A stretch of 64,000 nucleotides of DNA from Lactobacillus iners DSM 13335 (GTDB taxonomy: Bacteria; Bacillota; Bacilli; Lactobacillales; Lactobacillaceae), in the NCBI RefSeq assembly GCF_000160875.1, contig NZ_GG700801.1, forward strand, positions 7,998 to 71,997. The letters run 5' to 3'. A program made the translations under genes and the position numbers. The first letter of the stretch is position 1. Each line of letters opens with the position of its first letter. Shown in pieces: positions 31,079-41,683 of this stretch. Below the pieces are notes generated by a model. The model had not been told where the DNA came from. It saw only the letters and a program-made list of their open reading frames with translations, and made no database searches.

Positions 31079-31083
31079 GGAGG
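31079..31083 (+). promoter_or_regulatory. Ribosome binding site of the 53-residue peptide gene
   Basis: GGAGG with six bases to the ATG at 31090. It is a strong site and the main reason to believe that the small frame is translated. Confidence 0.75.
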
Positions 31084-31089
31084 ATTATT

Positions 31090-31251
31090 ATGAATGATAT
31101 TTTAAAGAACAACATTAATGTTTTATCATGTCTTGATGATTCTAAATACATATTCATCTGGGAAAACTTCATTTTTACACAACCTATAGATCCTATAGAT
31201 AATGGACATAGCCTAAAAAAGAAAAAGTTTTCTTTTAAACAGATTATTTAA
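31090..31251 (+). CDS. Small peptide of 53 residues, candidate precursor or signal peptide
   Basis: The frame starts MNDILKNNINVLSCLDDS, continues KYIFIWENFIFTQPIDP and ends in a basic stretch, LKKKKFSFKQII. It has one cysteine, a repeated P-I-D element (PIDPIDN), no Gly-Gly leader site and no signal peptide. It resembles nothing I recognise. It is the only plus-strand gene of the cassette, divergent from genes A-B-C, with an ideal GGAGG site. TTGATG and TATAAC at 31049 and 31071 look promoter-like but lie too close to the ribosome site. It could be a modified-peptide precursor, a toxin or a regulator peptide. Confidence 0.6.
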   Translation: MNDILKNNINVLSCLDDSKYIFIWENFIFTQPIDPIDNGHSLKKKKFSFKQII

Positions 31252-31266
31252 CATTTTTTATTATTA

Positions 31267-31331
31267 ATGAATTTGAATAGAAAAAGAAGGTTTAAATCGT
31301 AATGATTCAGACCTTCTTTTTATCTGGCAAT
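31267..31331. repeat. Direct repeat, right copy (terminator duplication)
   Basis: Identical to 28889-28953. To its left, the in-frame residues before the copied ABC-F end read FIINEFE instead of LNLDEFE. To its right, imperfect similarity continues for about 20 bases and encodes the minus-strand end IKHDL of gene C. The copy also provides a terminator 50 bases after the carB stop. Confidence 0.97.
31282..31322. terminator. Bidirectional terminator after carB and after the small peptide gene
   Basis: The same hairpin as at 28904-28944. It ends the pyrB-pyrC-carA-carB transcript on the minus strand and can end the peptide transcript on the plus strand. Confidence 0.85.
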
Positions 31332-31364
31332 ATTTTTATAAATCATGTTTTATAGCTTTTGAGC
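31332..31364 (-). pseudogene. Remnant of the 3' end of a second gene C copy
   Basis: On the minus strand ATGTAGCTCAAAAGCTATAA continues into AACATGATTT and TATAA, reading MCSSKAIKHDL and stop. The final IKHDL-stop matches the end of gene C (LANVIKHDL). Only about ten codons remain, so this is a scar from duplication or recombination and not a gene. Confidence 0.55.
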
Positions 31365-31372
31365 TACATAAA

Positions 31373-34300
31373 TTATGACAAAGGTTTTGTTGTCAAAGTA
31401 TCGTTAGAGATAGCTAGCAAAATGGCATCGACTGTATCTAAAGCTGTTATCAAACTAATATTTTGTGAAATAGCCATTTGTCTTAACTTAAAGCCGAAGG
31501 ATTCTGGTTCACTATCCCGTGACATGTTATTGATTACTAAGTTAAACTTCTTCTCCTTTAGCATTTGCATCAAGGTTGCTTCAGATTCGACTAAATTGAA
31601 ACGTACACCTATGTCTTGCAATATCTCAGCTACTTCTGGTAAGACAAACACTCTGGCTCCAGTTTGATTAAATTTCTTAGCAATCGCTACTATCCGATCT
31701 TTTTCTTTTAAATCAGTAGCTAGCAAAATACTCATATTAGCAGTCAGATTAATTTTTGCACCAGCAAATGCTTTATATAATGCTTTAGCATAAGTATAAT
31801 CGCTACCCATAACTTCACCAGTAGATTTCATTTCTGGTCCTAAGTATGGGTCAACACCTGGTAGTTTGTTGAAAGAGAAGACTGGTGCTTTAACATTAAT
31901 CATTTGACTAGCAGGAGCTAAGCCTGGCTTGTATCCTTGTTCTGCTAAACTTTTGCCCATAATAATCTTAGTAGCTACTTGCACCATTTCAATGCCCGTA
32001 ATCTTACTTAAAAATGGTACTGTCCTGCTAGCACGAGGATTAACTTCAATGACGTAAACATCATTATCTCTGACAATAAATTGGATATTCATAATTCCTT
32101 GACATTTTAAGGCGATGGCTAATTTGCGAGTAACTTCACAAATCTTTTGTTGAATATCATCTAAAAAGCTTTGTGGTGGGTAAACAGCCATTGAGTCTCC
32201 AGAATGTACGCCAGCATGCTCTACATGCTCCATAATACCCGGAATCAAAATATCAACGCCATCACTAATGGCATCCACATCACATTCTTTACCATCTAGA
32301 TAATCATCTACTAAAATTGGGTGATCATTAGTAATGTAGGCATTATTATCCAAGTATTCTTCTAATTCTGCTTCATTATAGACAATTTCCATGGCCTTAC
32401 CACCTAAAACATAAGATGGTCGTACTAATACTGGATAACCAATCTTAATTGCAGCATCAATTACTCCCTGTCTGGTGGTTGCAGTCAAGCCTTTTGGTTG
32501 TTTTAAGCCTAAGTTTTTAATAACTTGATCAAATTCTTCTCTATCTTCTGCCCGATTAATATCTTCAACATCAGTTCCTAGAATTTTGACACCATGTTCT
32601 TTCAAACCGGCTGCTAAATTGATGGCAGTTTGAGCACCAAATTGAATGATCACTCCTTCTGGCTTTTCAATATCTACAATATTTAATACATCTTCTAAAG
32701 TAATTGGTTCAAAATATAACTTGTCTGAAATTGAGAAGTCAGTTGAAACTGTTTCAGGATTAGAATTAATTACTATTGCCTTATATCCTAGTTTTTGTAA
32801 CGCTTTAACACAATGTACAGTAGCGTAGTCAAATTCGACACCCTGACCTATTCTAATTGGACCAGACCCCAAAACAATTACTGATTTACTATCAAAGTCA
32901 GTGCTCTCATTTTCTTCATCATAAGTACTATAAAAATATGGTGTTTGCGACTCAAATTCAGCAGCACATGTATCCACCATTTTATAAACAGGGATGATAT
33001 GATTTTGTTTTCTAAATTGGCGAACTTCATTTTCAGTTATATTCCACAAATGAGCAATCGTCAGGTCACTAAAACCATACTTTTTAGCTTCACGCAAAGT
33101 AGCAATATCCTGAGGATGGTCTTGAATTGTTTTTTCCATTTCCACCAGATGAGCCACAATATCCAAAAAGTAATAATTAATTTTGGTTAATTCGTGAATA
33201 TCTTTCATGCTATAGTTACGACGAATAGCTTCTGCTAGATAGAATAAACGATCATCTTGTGCATAAGCCAATTTCTTTTCTAGCAAATTATCATCTGCAT
33301 TATGAGCCTCTGGCGAAAACAAATCTAATTCGTCAATATCTAAAGAACGAATTGCTTTATGCAAAGCCTCTTCTGCAGTTCTACCTATGGCCATCACTTC
33401 ACCAGTAGCTTTCATTTGCGTACCTAATTTACGATCTGCTTGGGCAAACTTGTCAAAAGGCCAGCGAGGTATCTTGCAAACGACATAGTCTAGTGCTGGT
33501 TCAAATTCTGCATAAGTCGTACCAGTAACAGGATTGATAATTTCATCTAAAGTCATCCCTACAGCAATTTTGGCAGCCATTTTAGCAATTGGATAGCCAG
33601 TAGCTTTGGAGGCAAGAGCTGAGGAACGTGAGACACGCGGATTAACTTCAATCACATCATAATCAAAGCTATTTGTATTCAAAGCTAATTGCACATTACA
33701 TCCACCTTCTATCTTTAAAGCTCGAATTAAATTCAATGAGCAATCACGTAACATCTGATATTCTTTATCAGATAAAGTTTGTGAAGGCGAAAATACAATC
33801 GAATCACCTGTATGAATACCTACAGGATCAAAATTCTCCATGCAACAAACAATCATACAATTATCTGTACAATCACGCATAACTTCAAATTCAATTTCTT
33901 TGTAACCAGCGATTGATTTTTCAATTAGACATTCAGTTACTGGTGATAAATCTAATCCTCTAGCCACAACTGTTGCTAATTCTTTACGATTGTTGCAAAT
34001 ACCACCACCAGTACCACCCATTGTAAAAGCAGGACGAACAATAATTGGATATCCAATTTTTTCAGCAAAAGCCAAAGCATCTTCAGCATTATGTACAGTT
34101 AATGATGGTGGCACTGGTTCTCCCAATTGCTTACATAATTTCTTAAATTCTTCACGGTCTTCAGCTTGTTCAATAGATTTTAATTTTGTGCCTAAAAGTT
34201 CAATATTTAATTTATCCAAAATTCCCGTTTTAGATAACGCTAACGCCATATTCAAACCATTTTGACCGCCTAAAGTTGGCAAAATAGCATCAGGATATTC

Positions 34301-34540
34301 TTGATAAATGATTCTAGTTAATGCTTCTACAGTTAATGGTTCCAAATAAACCTTATCCGCTATTTCTGTATCAGTCATAATCGTTGCTGGATTGGAATTA
34401 ACTAAAATAACTTCATAACCTTCTTCTCGCAGTGCTAAACATGCCTGAGTTCCTGAATAATCAAATTCTGCAGCCTGCCCAATAATAATTGGGCCAGATC
34501 CGATTACCATTATCTTATGAATATCTTTTCTTTTAGGCAT
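31373..34540 (-). CDS. carB: Carbamoyl-phosphate synthase large subunit
   Basis: A 1,055-residue enzyme that makes carbamoyl phosphate from glutamine-derived ammonia, bicarbonate and two ATP. Two homologous ATP-grasp halves are visible ([22 protein letters not shown] near the start and [18 protein letters not shown] near 555), plus an MGS-like regulatory domain at the C-terminus. The ATG at 34538-34540 overlaps carA by 8 bases and has GAAAGGAAAG upstream. Last gene of the pyr operon. Confidence 0.97.
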   Translation of the reverse strand: MPKRKDIHKIMVIGSGPIIIGQAAEFDYSGTQACLALREEGYEVILVNSNPATIMTDTEIADKVYLEPLTVEALTRIIYQEYPDAILPTLGGQNGLNMALALSKTGILDKLNIELLGTKLKSIEQAEDREEFKKLCKQLGEPVPPSLTVHNAEDALAFAEKIGYPIIVRPAFTMGGTGGGICNNRKELATVVARGLDLSPVTECLIEKSIAGYKEIEFEVMRDCTDNCMIVCCMENFDPVGIHTGDSIVFSPSQTLSDKEYQMLRDCSLNLIRALKIEGGCNVQLALNTNSFDYDVIEVNPRVSRSSALASKATGYPIAKMAAKIAVGMTLDEIINPVTGTTYAEFEPALDYVVCKIPRWPFDKFAQADRKLGTQMKATGEVMAIGRTAEEALHKAIRSLDIDELDLFSPEAHNADDNLLEKKLAYAQDDRLFYLAEAIRRNYSMKDIHELTKINYYFLDIVAHLVEMEKTIQDHPQDIATLREAKKYGFSDLTIAHLWNITENEVRQFRKQNHIIPVYKMVDTCAAEFESQTPYFYSTYDEENESTDFDSKSVIVLGSGPIRIGQGVEFDYATVHCVKALQKLGYKAIVINSNPETVSTDFSISDKLYFEPITLEDVLNIVDIEKPEGVIIQFGAQTAINLAAGLKEHGVKILGTDVEDINRAEDREEFDQVIKNLGLKQPKGLTATTRQGVIDAAIKIGYPVLVRPSYVLGGKAMEIVYNEAELEEYLDNNAYITNDHPILVDDYLDGKECDVDAISDGVDILIPGIMEHVEHAGVHSGDSMAVYPPQSFLDDIQQKICEVTRKLAIALKCQGIMNIQFIVRDNDVYVIEVNPRASRTVPFLSKITGIEMVQVATKIIMGKSLAEQGYKPGLAPASQMINVKAPVFSFNKLPGVDPYLGPEMKSTGEVMGSDYTYAKALYKAFAGAKINLTANMSILLATDLKEKDRIVAIAKKFNQTGARVFVLPEVAEILQDIGVRFNLVESEATLMQMLKEKKFNLVINNMSRDSEPESFGFKLRQMAISQNISLITALDTVDAILLAISNDTLTTKPLS

Positions 34541-35615
34541 TATTTCTTTCCTTTCTTTGATCAATTAATTGAATAAAATCATCAAATAGACTAACTGCAT
34601 CATGTGGACCAGGTGTTGCATCTGGATGAAATTGTACAGAAAAGGCGTCATATTTTTTATGTCTTAATCCTTCAACTGTACCGTCATTGATTTCAACATG
34701 AGTAACAAACAAATTTTCTTTATCCACTGACTCAGGATCTACTGCATAACCATGATTTTGCGAAGTAAAAGCAATATTGCCTGTGGCAATTTCTTTAACT
34801 GGATGGTTAAATCCACGATGTCCGAATTTCATTTTATATGTTTTAGCACCATTAGCTAAAGCAAAAATCTGATGTCCCATACAAATTCCCATCAATGGAT
34901 AGTGTTTTTCAATTTCTCTAACCATCTTAGCTGCATCTGTCATCTCTTCTGGATCACCAGGGCCATTAGATAATAAAACACCGTCCGGATTAAGGTTCAT
35001 AATTTCTGCTGCACTAACGTTATAAGGTTTAACAATACAGTTGCATCCCCTTTTAGTTAGTTCTTTCAAAATACTATGCTTAATACCAAAATCAACAACA
35101 ACGATATTTCGTTTGGAACCAGGAATTGGGTAAGAATTTTTAGTAGAAACTTGGCTAATAATGTTAGCAGTAACATTGCTATTCTTTAATTTTTCCACAA
35201 CTTCATCCAAATGATCAATGCTATCACAGATAGCTCCCCTTAAAGTACCATGCATTCTAATCTTCTTAACTAATTGCCTAGTGTCAATACCGCTAATAGC
35301 AGGTACATTAATATGTTTTAAGAAATTAGGTAACGTATCTTGCATTCGCCAATTATCTGGCTTTCTTGCTAGCTGATGACAAATAACGCCCTTAATTTGC
35401 GGTGCTAAAGATTCATAATCTGATAAAGTAATACCATAATTGCCAATTAATGGATTAGTAAAAACTAATATTTGATTAGCATAAGATTGATCGCTGATTG
35501 CTTCTTGATAACCAGTCATACCAGTAGTAAAAACAACCTCACCAATTGTTTCGATGTTTGCACCAAAGCCTTCTCCTGCATAAAAAGTTCCATCTTCTAA
35601 GATTAAATAACGCAT
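34533..35615 (-). CDS. carA: Carbamoyl-phosphate synthase small subunit (glutaminase)
   Basis: 360 residues. The N-terminal domain is [15 protein letters not shown], and the class I amidotransferase domain has [10 protein letters not shown], the nucleophile in [10 protein letters not shown] and the FHPDATPGP segment. It supplies ammonia to CarB. The ATG (35613-35615) shares one base with the pyrC stop codon (TGATG), so translation is coupled. The TTG just before it is not needed. Confidence 0.96.
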   Translation of the reverse strand: MRYLILEDGTFYAGEGFGANIETIGEVVFTTGMTGYQEAISDQSYANQILVFTNPLIGNYGITLSDYESLAPQIKGVICHQLARKPDNWRMQDTLPNFLKHINVPAISGIDTRQLVKKIRMHGTLRGAICDSIDHLDEVVEKLKNSNVTANIISQVSTKNSYPIPGSKRNIVVVDFGIKHSILKELTKRGCNCIVKPYNVSAAEIMNLNPDGVLLSNGPGDPEEMTDAAKMVREIEKHYPLMGICMGHQIFALANGAKTYKMKFGHRGFNHPVKEIATGNIAFTSQNHGYAVDPESVDKENLFVTHVEINDGTVEGLRHKKYDAFSVQFHPDATPGPHDAVSLFDDFIQLIDQRKERNNA

Positions 35616-36892
35616 CAAGCTACCTCTTTTCTTTGATACACAATGTTTCCATCAACAATTGTATAAGCAGTAGTGCCATATACTATATTGCCTGTAAATG
35701 GTGTATTTTTACCTTTAGATTGATATTCTGATATTTGCAATTGGTGGGGCTGATTTAAATCAAATATTGCAATATCAGCCGGTTCTCCTACTACTAAACG
35801 TCCACAGTGTTTTAAATTAAATAAATCAGCTGGTCTAACTGTCAACCAGGTCAATAATTGTTCCAAGCTAACAATTCCTGTTTTAACTAATTTGGTATAA
35901 AGCATACTAAAACATGTTTCACTACCCGTGATACCAAAGGCTGCATTTAACATGCTGCCCTCTTTTTCATAAGCTGCATGCGGTGCATGGTCAGTCGCAA
36001 TAAAATCAACTGTGCCATCTAATAATCCTTCAATTAATGCCATTTGATCATCCTTAGAACGTAGAGGTGGATTCATTTTGTAATATGGATCATCCGTTAA
36101 AATATCATCTTGCGATAAAAGAATATGATGTGGTGCAACCTCACAAGTTACATTAATTCCCCTTTTCTTTGCTATGCGAATTAAATCTAAACTTGTTTTT
36201 GTAGACACATGACACACATGATAATGAACACCTGTTTTGGCAGCTAAGAGTAAGTCACGAGCTATTTGCGTCGTCTCAGCTAATTCACTGATTGCTGGCA
36301 AATTAAATTTCTCTGCTTTATCCACTTCATTAATGACGCCTTTATTAAATAAGCTATCATCTTGTGCGTGGGCGGCAACGATTAAGTTATTCACTGCAGC
36401 TTTTTGCATAGCTTTATACATTGTTTCAGCATTTTGAACACCAAAGCCGTCATTACTTAAAGCAAATGCTCCAGCTTCTTTTAATGCTTGATAGTCTAAA
36501 ATTTCATCACTATTTTCATCTTTGGTTAAAGGTGCATACTGTAGAATATGAACTACACCTTTTTTATGATTTTCCACAACCATCTTGCTTAACAATGCTG
36601 CAGTATTAGGAACTGGCTTGACATTAGGCATCGCTCCTACAGTTGTAAAACCACCGTGAGCTGCAGCTTTAGAACCAGTAGTAACAGTTTCTTTATAAGT
36701 TAAACCGGGGTCTCGATAATGAACATGTAAATCAACTAATCCTGGTGTAACCAATAAACCGGTAGCATCAATTTCATGATCAGCAGTTAAGTTATGCCCA
36801 ATTGCAGCAATTTTTCCTTCTGATATTAAAATATCTGTTAGAGATAAAATATCATTATAGAATACTAAACCTCCCTTGATTAACCAGGACAT
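35615..36892 (-). CDS. pyrC: Dihydroorotase
   Basis: A 425-residue class I zinc amidohydrolase that closes carbamoyl aspartate to dihydroorotate. The metal motif DLHVHYRDPG, the His-containing VAAHAQDD and VCHVSTK stretches, and the FIATDHAPHA motif are all present. Its ATG overlaps the pyrB stop (TAATG). Confidence 0.96.
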   Translation of the reverse strand: MSWLIKGGLVFYNDILSLTDILISEGKIAAIGHNLTADHEIDATGLLVTPGLVDLHVHYRDPGLTYKETVTTGSKAAAHGGFTTVGAMPNVKPVPNTAALLSKMVVENHKKGVVHILQYAPLTKDENSDEILDYQALKEAGAFALSNDGFGVQNAETMYKAMQKAAVNNLIVAAHAQDDSLFNKGVINEVDKAEKFNLPAISELAETTQIARDLLLAAKTGVHYHVCHVSTKTSLDLIRIAKKRGINVTCEVAPHHILLSQDDILTDDPYYKMNPPLRSKDDQMALIEGLLDGTVDFIATDHAPHAAYEKEGSMLNAAFGITGSETCFSMLYTKLVKTGIVSLEQLLTWLTVRPADLFNLKHCGRLVVGEPADIAIFDLNQPHQLQISEYQSKGKNTPFTGNIVYGTTAYTIVDGNIVYQRKEVA

Positions 36893-37833
36893 TATGCTAA
36901 TCCTCCTAATTTACGACCATACATTACAGCTTCAATCATTGCCATCCGCATAAATACACCATTTTGCATTTGTCTGAAGAAATAACATTTAGTCGCTTCA
37001 ACCAAATTGCCTGCTAATTCCACATCATGATTAATGGGACCGGGATGCATAATCATCGCATTTTCTTTCAAGCACTCATATCTTTTTTGATCAATACCAT
37101 ATTTTTGATGATAATCTGTAGCACTAAAATCTTTATCTTCTTCCATATGTCGCTCATGTTGAACACGCAGTAACATGACAACATCCATTTTTTCAAGCAA
37201 ACTATCTAAAGGCAGATACTTACCATATTGATCAAATTGATGATCATACCAGCAACTTGGACCAGAAAAGTAAATTTCCGCTCCCAATTTTTTCAAAATT
37301 TCCATATCACTACGTGCAACACGAGAATTAACAATATCACCTACAATGACTACTTTTAAATTATCAAAGTGCTTAAAATGTTCATAAATAGTCATCATAT
37401 CTAACATACATTGTGAGGGATGTTGACCACTGCCATCACCTGCATTAATAATGCCCATATCCAAATGCTGATGCTCGGATAAATTAATTAATGAATCATA
37501 ATATCGATTTTTAGAATGACGAATCACTTCTAAATCAATCCCAATAGCATTCATAATTAGTGATGTATCATATAAAGTTTCGCCTTTTTTTACTGAACTA
37601 TGTGCTGGATCAAATGGAATAACTGTTAAGCCTAATTTTCTTTCTGCCATTTCAAAACTAGTATGTGTTCTAGATGAATTTTCAAAAAACATATTAGTGA
37701 CATAGACAGGTTTTGTTAATGGAGTCGGTTTTGCTCCATTTTTAAATTCTTCGGCACGCTTAATTAAATTAAAAACCTGTTCAGTTGTTAAATCTTCTAC
37801 AGTAGTAAAATGTGATAATTTGACTGGTTGCAT
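36892..37833 (-). CDS. pyrB: Aspartate carbamoyltransferase catalytic subunit
   Basis: 313 residues. The carbamoyl-phosphate motif [16 protein letters not shown] is clear, with [13 protein letters not shown] and the [11 protein letters not shown] loop. It makes carbamoyl aspartate. I start at the ATG 37831-37833 preceded by AAAGGAG. The open frame extends seven codons upstream into the leader. It is controlled by the PyrR attenuator just upstream. Confidence 0.96.
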   Translation of the reverse strand: MQPVKLSHFTTVEDLTTEQVFNLIKRAEEFKNGAKPTPLTKPVYVTNMFFENSSRTHTSFEMAERKLGLTVIPFDPAHSSVKKGETLYDTSLIMNAIGIDLEVIRHSKNRYYDSLINLSEHQHLDMGIINAGDGSGQHPSQCMLDMMTIYEHFKHFDNLKVVIVGDIVNSRVARSDMEILKKLGAEIYFSGPSCWYDHQFDQYGKYLPLDSLLEKMDVVMLLRVQHERHMEEDKDFSATDYHQKYGIDQKRYECLKENAMIMHPGPINHDVELAGNLVEATKCYFFRQMQNGVFMRMAMIEAVMYGRKLGGLA

Positions 37834-37844
37834 GAAAATAATCT

Positions 37845-37965
37845 CCTTTAACAAAACAAAAACCTGAAGCCATCGCTCCAGGTTCAGTAAAAAGTTCTAA
37901 GATCACCTTATGAAAAAGGTGGTCAACCTTTTCGACCCTCACCGGAGCCAATTAAATGGTTGATA
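37845..37965 (-). promoter_or_regulatory. PyrR-dependent attenuator between pyrR and pyrB
   Basis: On the minus strand TCCGGTGAGGGT (37935-37946) matches the PyrR binding-loop consensus UCCnGnGAGGyU. Downstream, AACCTGGAGC-GATG-GCTTCAGGTT (37861-37884) is a terminator hairpin with a U-rich tail. With UMP or UTP bound, PyrR stabilises the anti-antiterminator and transcription stops before pyrB. The family mechanism is known from Bacillus; the local elements are seen directly. Confidence 0.9.
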
Positions 37966-37971
37966 CTTATA

Positions 37972-38514
37972 TTATGATTCTAATTTTTCTAATTCTATAC
38001 TATCTTTGTTATCGATTTCTTCAACATTAACCGAAACTTTTTCATTTAATGCAGTAGGAATATTTTTACCAACATAGTCTGCACGAATAGGTAATTCTCG
38101 ATGTCCTCGATCCACTAATACCGCTAATGAGATACTATTTGGACGTCCCATATGAATCAATGCATCCATCGCAGCTCTAATAGTTCTACCAGTATATAAA
38201 ACATCATCAATTAAAATGACATTTTTTTTATTAACATCTGTATTACATTCTGTTGAATTAACTACAGCTTCATTAGATAGTGAAACATCTTGACGATCAT
38301 CTCGGTATAAAGTAATATCAAGCACACCAACAGGAATTTTGACACCTTCTAATTCTTCTATTCGCTTGGCAATTCGCTTAGCTAAATAAACACCACGGGT
38401 CTTAATCCCAAATAACACTAAATTTTCAGTTCCCTTATTTTTTTCAATAATTTCATATGAAATTCGCGTCAAAGCTCGCTTAATTGCAATCTTATCGAAT
38501 AATTCCTTAATCAT
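37972..38514 (-). CDS. pyrR: Bifunctional pyr operon attenuation regulator / uracil phosphoribosyltransferase
   Basis: A 180-residue PRPP-binding protein with [21 protein letters not shown] and [25 protein letters not shown]. PyrR binds leader RNA in response to uridine nucleotides and has weak uracil phosphoribosyltransferase activity. It is placed between pyrD and the attenuator in front of pyrB. Confidence 0.96.
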   Translation of the reverse strand: MIKELFDKIAIKRALTRISYEIIEKNKGTENLVLFGIKTRGVYLAKRIAKRIEELEGVKIPVGVLDITLYRDDRQDVSLSNEAVVNSTECNTDVNKKNVILIDDVLYTGRTIRAAMDALIHMGRPNSISLAVLVDRGHRELPIRADYVGKNIPTALNEKVSVNVEEIDNKDSIELEKLES

Positions 38515-38559
38515 CTAATATCCCCTTACAATCTATAATGTACCTAATATATTATAAAA

Positions 38560-39480
38560 TTAAAATTTATATTGTCCAATCAATTCATTTATATCGTCTA
38601 CTTTAAGCTCATTTAACAAAGTTTCCAAATCAGCCACTAAATGAGGAATAGCTAATCCATCTTTAAAATGTGCTGTTCCCACTGCAACAGCACTGGCACC
38701 AGCTAACATAAACTCAACGATATCTTCTGCAGTTTCGATCCCGCCCATACCAATGATTGGTAATTTAACTGCTTGATGCACTTGAGCTACCATTCTCACA
38801 GCCACTGGTTTAATTGCCGATCCAGACCAGCCACCAAAGCCATTACCTAAAGTTGCCTTATGAGTTTTAATATCAATACCCAATCCTAATAAAGTATTAA
38901 TCATCGAAAGACCATCGGCTCCTCCACGTTCAGCAGCTTGAGCTATTTCAACAATATTGGTAACATTTGGCGTTAACTTAATATAAACTGGAATATTAAC
39001 TACTTTTTTTATTTCTGAAGTTAGTTTTTCAACAACAACAGGATCAGTTCCCAAATGCATGCCTCCAGCAGCAACATTTGGACAAGAAACATTAATTTCC
39101 AATGCATTTAGCAAACCAGAATCACTTAATTTTTTAGCAATAGTTATATAATCACTAATCTGTGATCCACCTACACTAGCAATCAATGGCAATTGTGGAT
39201 ATTGTTCTTTAAAAGGAGCAATTTTATCACTAATAACTTTATCAACACCTGGATTGGTTAATCCTACTGAATTAAGAACCCCATTTTTCATGACCGCAAT
39301 TTGCGGCTGTGGATTACCAATTCTAGCATGCAAAGTTGTTGTTTTAAAAACCATAGCTCCCATTTCATTTAAATCATACTTTTTTGCTTGAGGTACATCC
39401 CCAAAACCAAAAGTTCCACTAGCTGGCATAATTGGATTTTTCAAATTCAAACCTGGTAATTTAACATTTAGTTTACTCAT
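38560..39480 (-). CDS. pyrD: Dihydroorotate dehydrogenase, class 1B-like catalytic subunit
   Basis: A 306-residue flavoprotein barrel. The N-terminus [30 protein letters not shown] and the catalytic-cysteine segment INVSCPN are typical of the 1B type, which in Bacillus and Lactococcus pairs with the PyrK iron-sulfur subunit and uses NAD+. No pyrK is seen in this window. It lies 5 bases after the MFS gene and 45 before pyrR. Confidence 0.94.
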   Translation of the reverse strand: MSKLNVKLPGLNLKNPIMPASGTFGFGDVPQAKKYDLNEMGAMVFKTTTLHARIGNPQPQIAVMKNGVLNSVGLTNPGVDKVISDKIAPFKEQYPQLPLIASVGGSQISDYITIAKKLSDSGLLNALEINVSCPNVAAGGMHLGTDPVVVEKLTSEIKKVVNIPVYIKLTPNVTNIVEIAQAAERGGADGLSMINTLLGLGIDIKTHKATLGNGFGGWSGSAIKPVAVRMVAQVHQAVKLPIIGMGGIETAEDIVEFMLAGASAVAVGTAHFKDGLAIPHLVADLETLLNELKVDDINELIGQYKF

Positions 39481-39485
39481 ATCTC

Positions 39486-40727
39486 TTACGCCTTCTTTAC
39501 TTTCTTCAAACCTAACTCTTTTAAACCTGGCAAGCTAATCATAATGATAAAGCTTAAAAGATATAATGCTGATAAAAAGCCCATCACAACCATTAAATTA
39601 TAATAGTCCATTAAAATTCCAATCACCACTGATGAAAAGCCACCAATTGCACGACCAACATTAACAATAATATTATTAGCGGTAGAACGAATTTCTGTTG
39701 GATACAAGCAACTAATTACGGCTCCATATCCACCAAACATACCATTAGAAAAGAATCCCACTATCGCTCCAATAATAATCAAGGCAAACATATTATGTGC
39801 CAGAATAAGCATATAGACCATCACACCTGAACCTAATAAGAAGATCGTAAATGCACGACGTGGTCCAAAATAATCAAAGATAGCACCAAAAGTCATCATT
39901 CCAATACTCATACCAATGATCGTTGAAACCATCCACAAGCTAGAACCTGATACACTCAAATGCATTTGTTTCTGCACAATTGTCGGCAACCAATTCATTA
40001 ATCCAAAATATCCTGAAATTTGAACAATCATCATGATAGTAAGACCAATCGATTGCCACATTAACCTTGGTGTCGAAAACATTTTCTTGATTACTTCAAA
40101 AAAGAAAGATCCCTTAGCATGCTTTTTTGCTTCGATGAATTGCTTGCTTTCATGTAAATGTTTTCTAATAAAATAAGTTAAAATTACAGGAAGTACACCG
40201 ACTAAAAATAATTTGTGCCAGCCCAAAGTTGGAATAATCACTGCTGCCACAACTGCTGCCATCACTGCCCCAATTTGACCACCAATAGCAGCAATAGAAG
40301 TCATTTTTCCAATACGATCATGACTAAAGTTTTCTGCAATTAAGGCAATACCTACACCATATTCTCCGCCAGCTCCAATCCCAGCTAAAAATCTCAGCAT
40401 ATAAATGTGATTAATATCATTAGTAAAAGCCATTAGTCCAGTAGCAATAGCAAAAATAACTACTGTATGACTAAATGTCTTAACACGCCCGATCTTATCA
40501 CCTAAAATTCCAAAAATGATACCACCTAATAGCATACCCAAAGTAGTAATTGATGAAATTAACCCAGCAGCTCCACCAGAAAGATGTAAATCTTTAATCA
40601 TAGAACTCATTGCAAATGATAAAAAAAGTACATCCATGTTTTCCAATGCGAAACCTGAAGCTGTTGATGATATTACAAGCTTCTGATCCCTAGTTAGTTC
40701 CTGGGTGTACTTCGATATATTATTCAT
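39486..40727 (-). CDS. MFS transporter in the pyr operon (possible pyrimidine-precursor or organic-acid uptake)
   Basis: 413 residues, about 12 membrane helices. MFS signatures [10 protein letters not shown] (loop 2-3) and [15 protein letters not shown] (helix 4) place it near the aromatic-acid or sugar-acid proton symporters. I start at the ATG 40725-40727 after GGAGG. The upstream extension lacks support. The stop is 5 bases from pyrD, so it is probably in the same transcript. This makes uptake of orotate or a related acid plausible, but the sequence alone does not show the substrate. Confidence 0.85.
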   Translation of the reverse strand: MNNISKYTQELTRDQKLVISSTASGFALENMDVLFLSFAMSSMIKDLHLSGGAAGLISSITTLGMLLGGIIFGILGDKIGRVKTFSHTVVIFAIATGLMAFTNDINHIYMLRFLAGIGAGGEYGVGIALIAENFSHDRIGKMTSIAAIGGQIGAVMAAVVAAVIIPTLGWHKLFLVGVLPVILTYFIRKHLHESKQFIEAKKHAKGSFFFEVIKKMFSTPRLMWQSIGLTIMMIVQISGYFGLMNWLPTIVQKQMHLSVSGSSLWMVSTIIGMSIGMMTFGAIFDYFGPRRAFTIFLLGSGVMVYMLILAHNMFALIIIGAIVGFFSNGMFGGYGAVISCLYPTEIRSTANNIIVNVGRAIGGFSSVVIGILMDYYNLMVVMGFLSALYLLSFIIMISLPGLKELGLKKVKKA

Positions 40728-40820
40728 ATTTAACCTCCAAAAATGAATGCTCACAGTCATCCTTTTATTTTCGAGTTTATTGTTACATTTTTTCAGCAAA
40801 AAAACAAGTATTTTTTTTAT

Positions 40821-40849
40821 TTGCTTTTTTAGCTAGATCATGTTAAACT
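40821..40849 (+). promoter_or_regulatory. Promoter of pyrF-pyrE
   Basis: TTGCTT and TAAACT are 17 bases apart, followed by the PyrR leader about 20 bases downstream. Confidence 0.6.
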
Positions 40850-40864
40850 CACATCGATGACTTT

Positions 40865-40960
40865 AAACGGTACAGAGAGACCGCAAGTTTCCTCATTGAT
40901 GTAAACTAAATCTGGAGTCTATATCTGGTTGCTCTCTGCACGGATATAGACCCTTTTTGT
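40865..40960 (+). promoter_or_regulatory. PyrR-dependent attenuator in front of pyrF
   Basis: TACAGAGAGACC (40871-40882) resembles the PyrR binding loop. GTCTATATC (40917-40925) pairs with GATATAGAC (40943-40951), followed by CCTTTTTG, forming a terminator. The CTCTCT in its loop can pair with the GAGAGA of the PyrR loop, consistent with alternative folds. The same control in front of pyrB suggests joint regulation of both halves of the pathway. Confidence 0.87.
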
Positions 40961-40974
40961 TTAAGGAGATAATT

Positions 40975-41682
40975 ATGAATAAACCTGTAATTGTAGCTCT
41001 AGATGTAGAAGATAAGCCAAGTTTGGACCGACTATTGAGTAAACTAGGTGATCCAAAAGATATTACCGTAAAAATTGGCATGGAGCTTTTTTATCAATTC
41101 GGTACAGAACCAGTAAAAGAACTAGTAGCTAAAGGATATAGTATTTTTTTAGATTTAAAATTACACGACATTCCTAACACTGTATACAATGGTATGAAAC
41201 AAATTGCCAAATTAGGAATTCAATACACAACTATCCATGCATTAGGTGGTAGTGAAATGATTAAAAAAGCCCATGAAGGATTAATTGCAGGTACTCCTAA
41301 AGGAAAAAGTCTTCCTAAATTACTAGCAGTTACAGAACTAACTTCTATTTCTGATGATTCTTTAGCTAATGAACAAAATTGCAAGTTAACAATGAAAGAT
41401 CAAGTCATTAGTCTAGCAAAAATGGCTAAAAAATATGGAGCTGATGGTGTAATTTGCTCCCCCTTAGAAGTAGAAAAACTAAGAGCTGAAGTAGGCGAAG
41501 ACTTTTTATATGTCACACCAGGTATAAGACCAGCAACAGATCAAAAATTTGATCAATCTCGCATTGCTACACCAGCTCAAGCTAAAGCATTTGGTTCGAG
41601 TGCAATTGTAGTGGGTCGACCAATTACTCTAGCTAAAGATCCCCAAGCAGCATATCAAAAAATTGTAAAGGAGTTCAATTAA
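40975..41682 (+). CDS. pyrF: Orotidine 5'-phosphate decarboxylase
   Basis: A 235-residue barrel enzyme producing UMP from OMP. The catalytic motif FLDLKLHDIPNT is present, as are VTPGIRP and SSAIVVGRPIT. The ATG at 40975 follows TAAGGAG. It is controlled by the leader attenuator and is one base from pyrE. Confidence 0.96.
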   Translation: MNKPVIVALDVEDKPSLDRLLSKLGDPKDITVKIGMELFYQFGTEPVKELVAKGYSIFLDLKLHDIPNTVYNGMKQIAKLGIQYTTIHALGGSEMIKKAHEGLIAGTPKGKSLPKLLAVTELTSISDDSLANEQNCKLTMKDQVISLAKMAKKYGADGVICSPLEVEKLRAEVGEDFLYVTPGIRPATDQKFDQSRIATPAQAKAFGSSAIVVGRPITLAKDPQAAYQKIVKEFN

Positions 41683-41683
41683 T

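Noticed and set aside
28889..31331. Insertion sequence or integrase-mediated island
   Set aside because: No transposase, integrase or terminal inverted repeats. The direct repeats are far longer than an IS target duplication.
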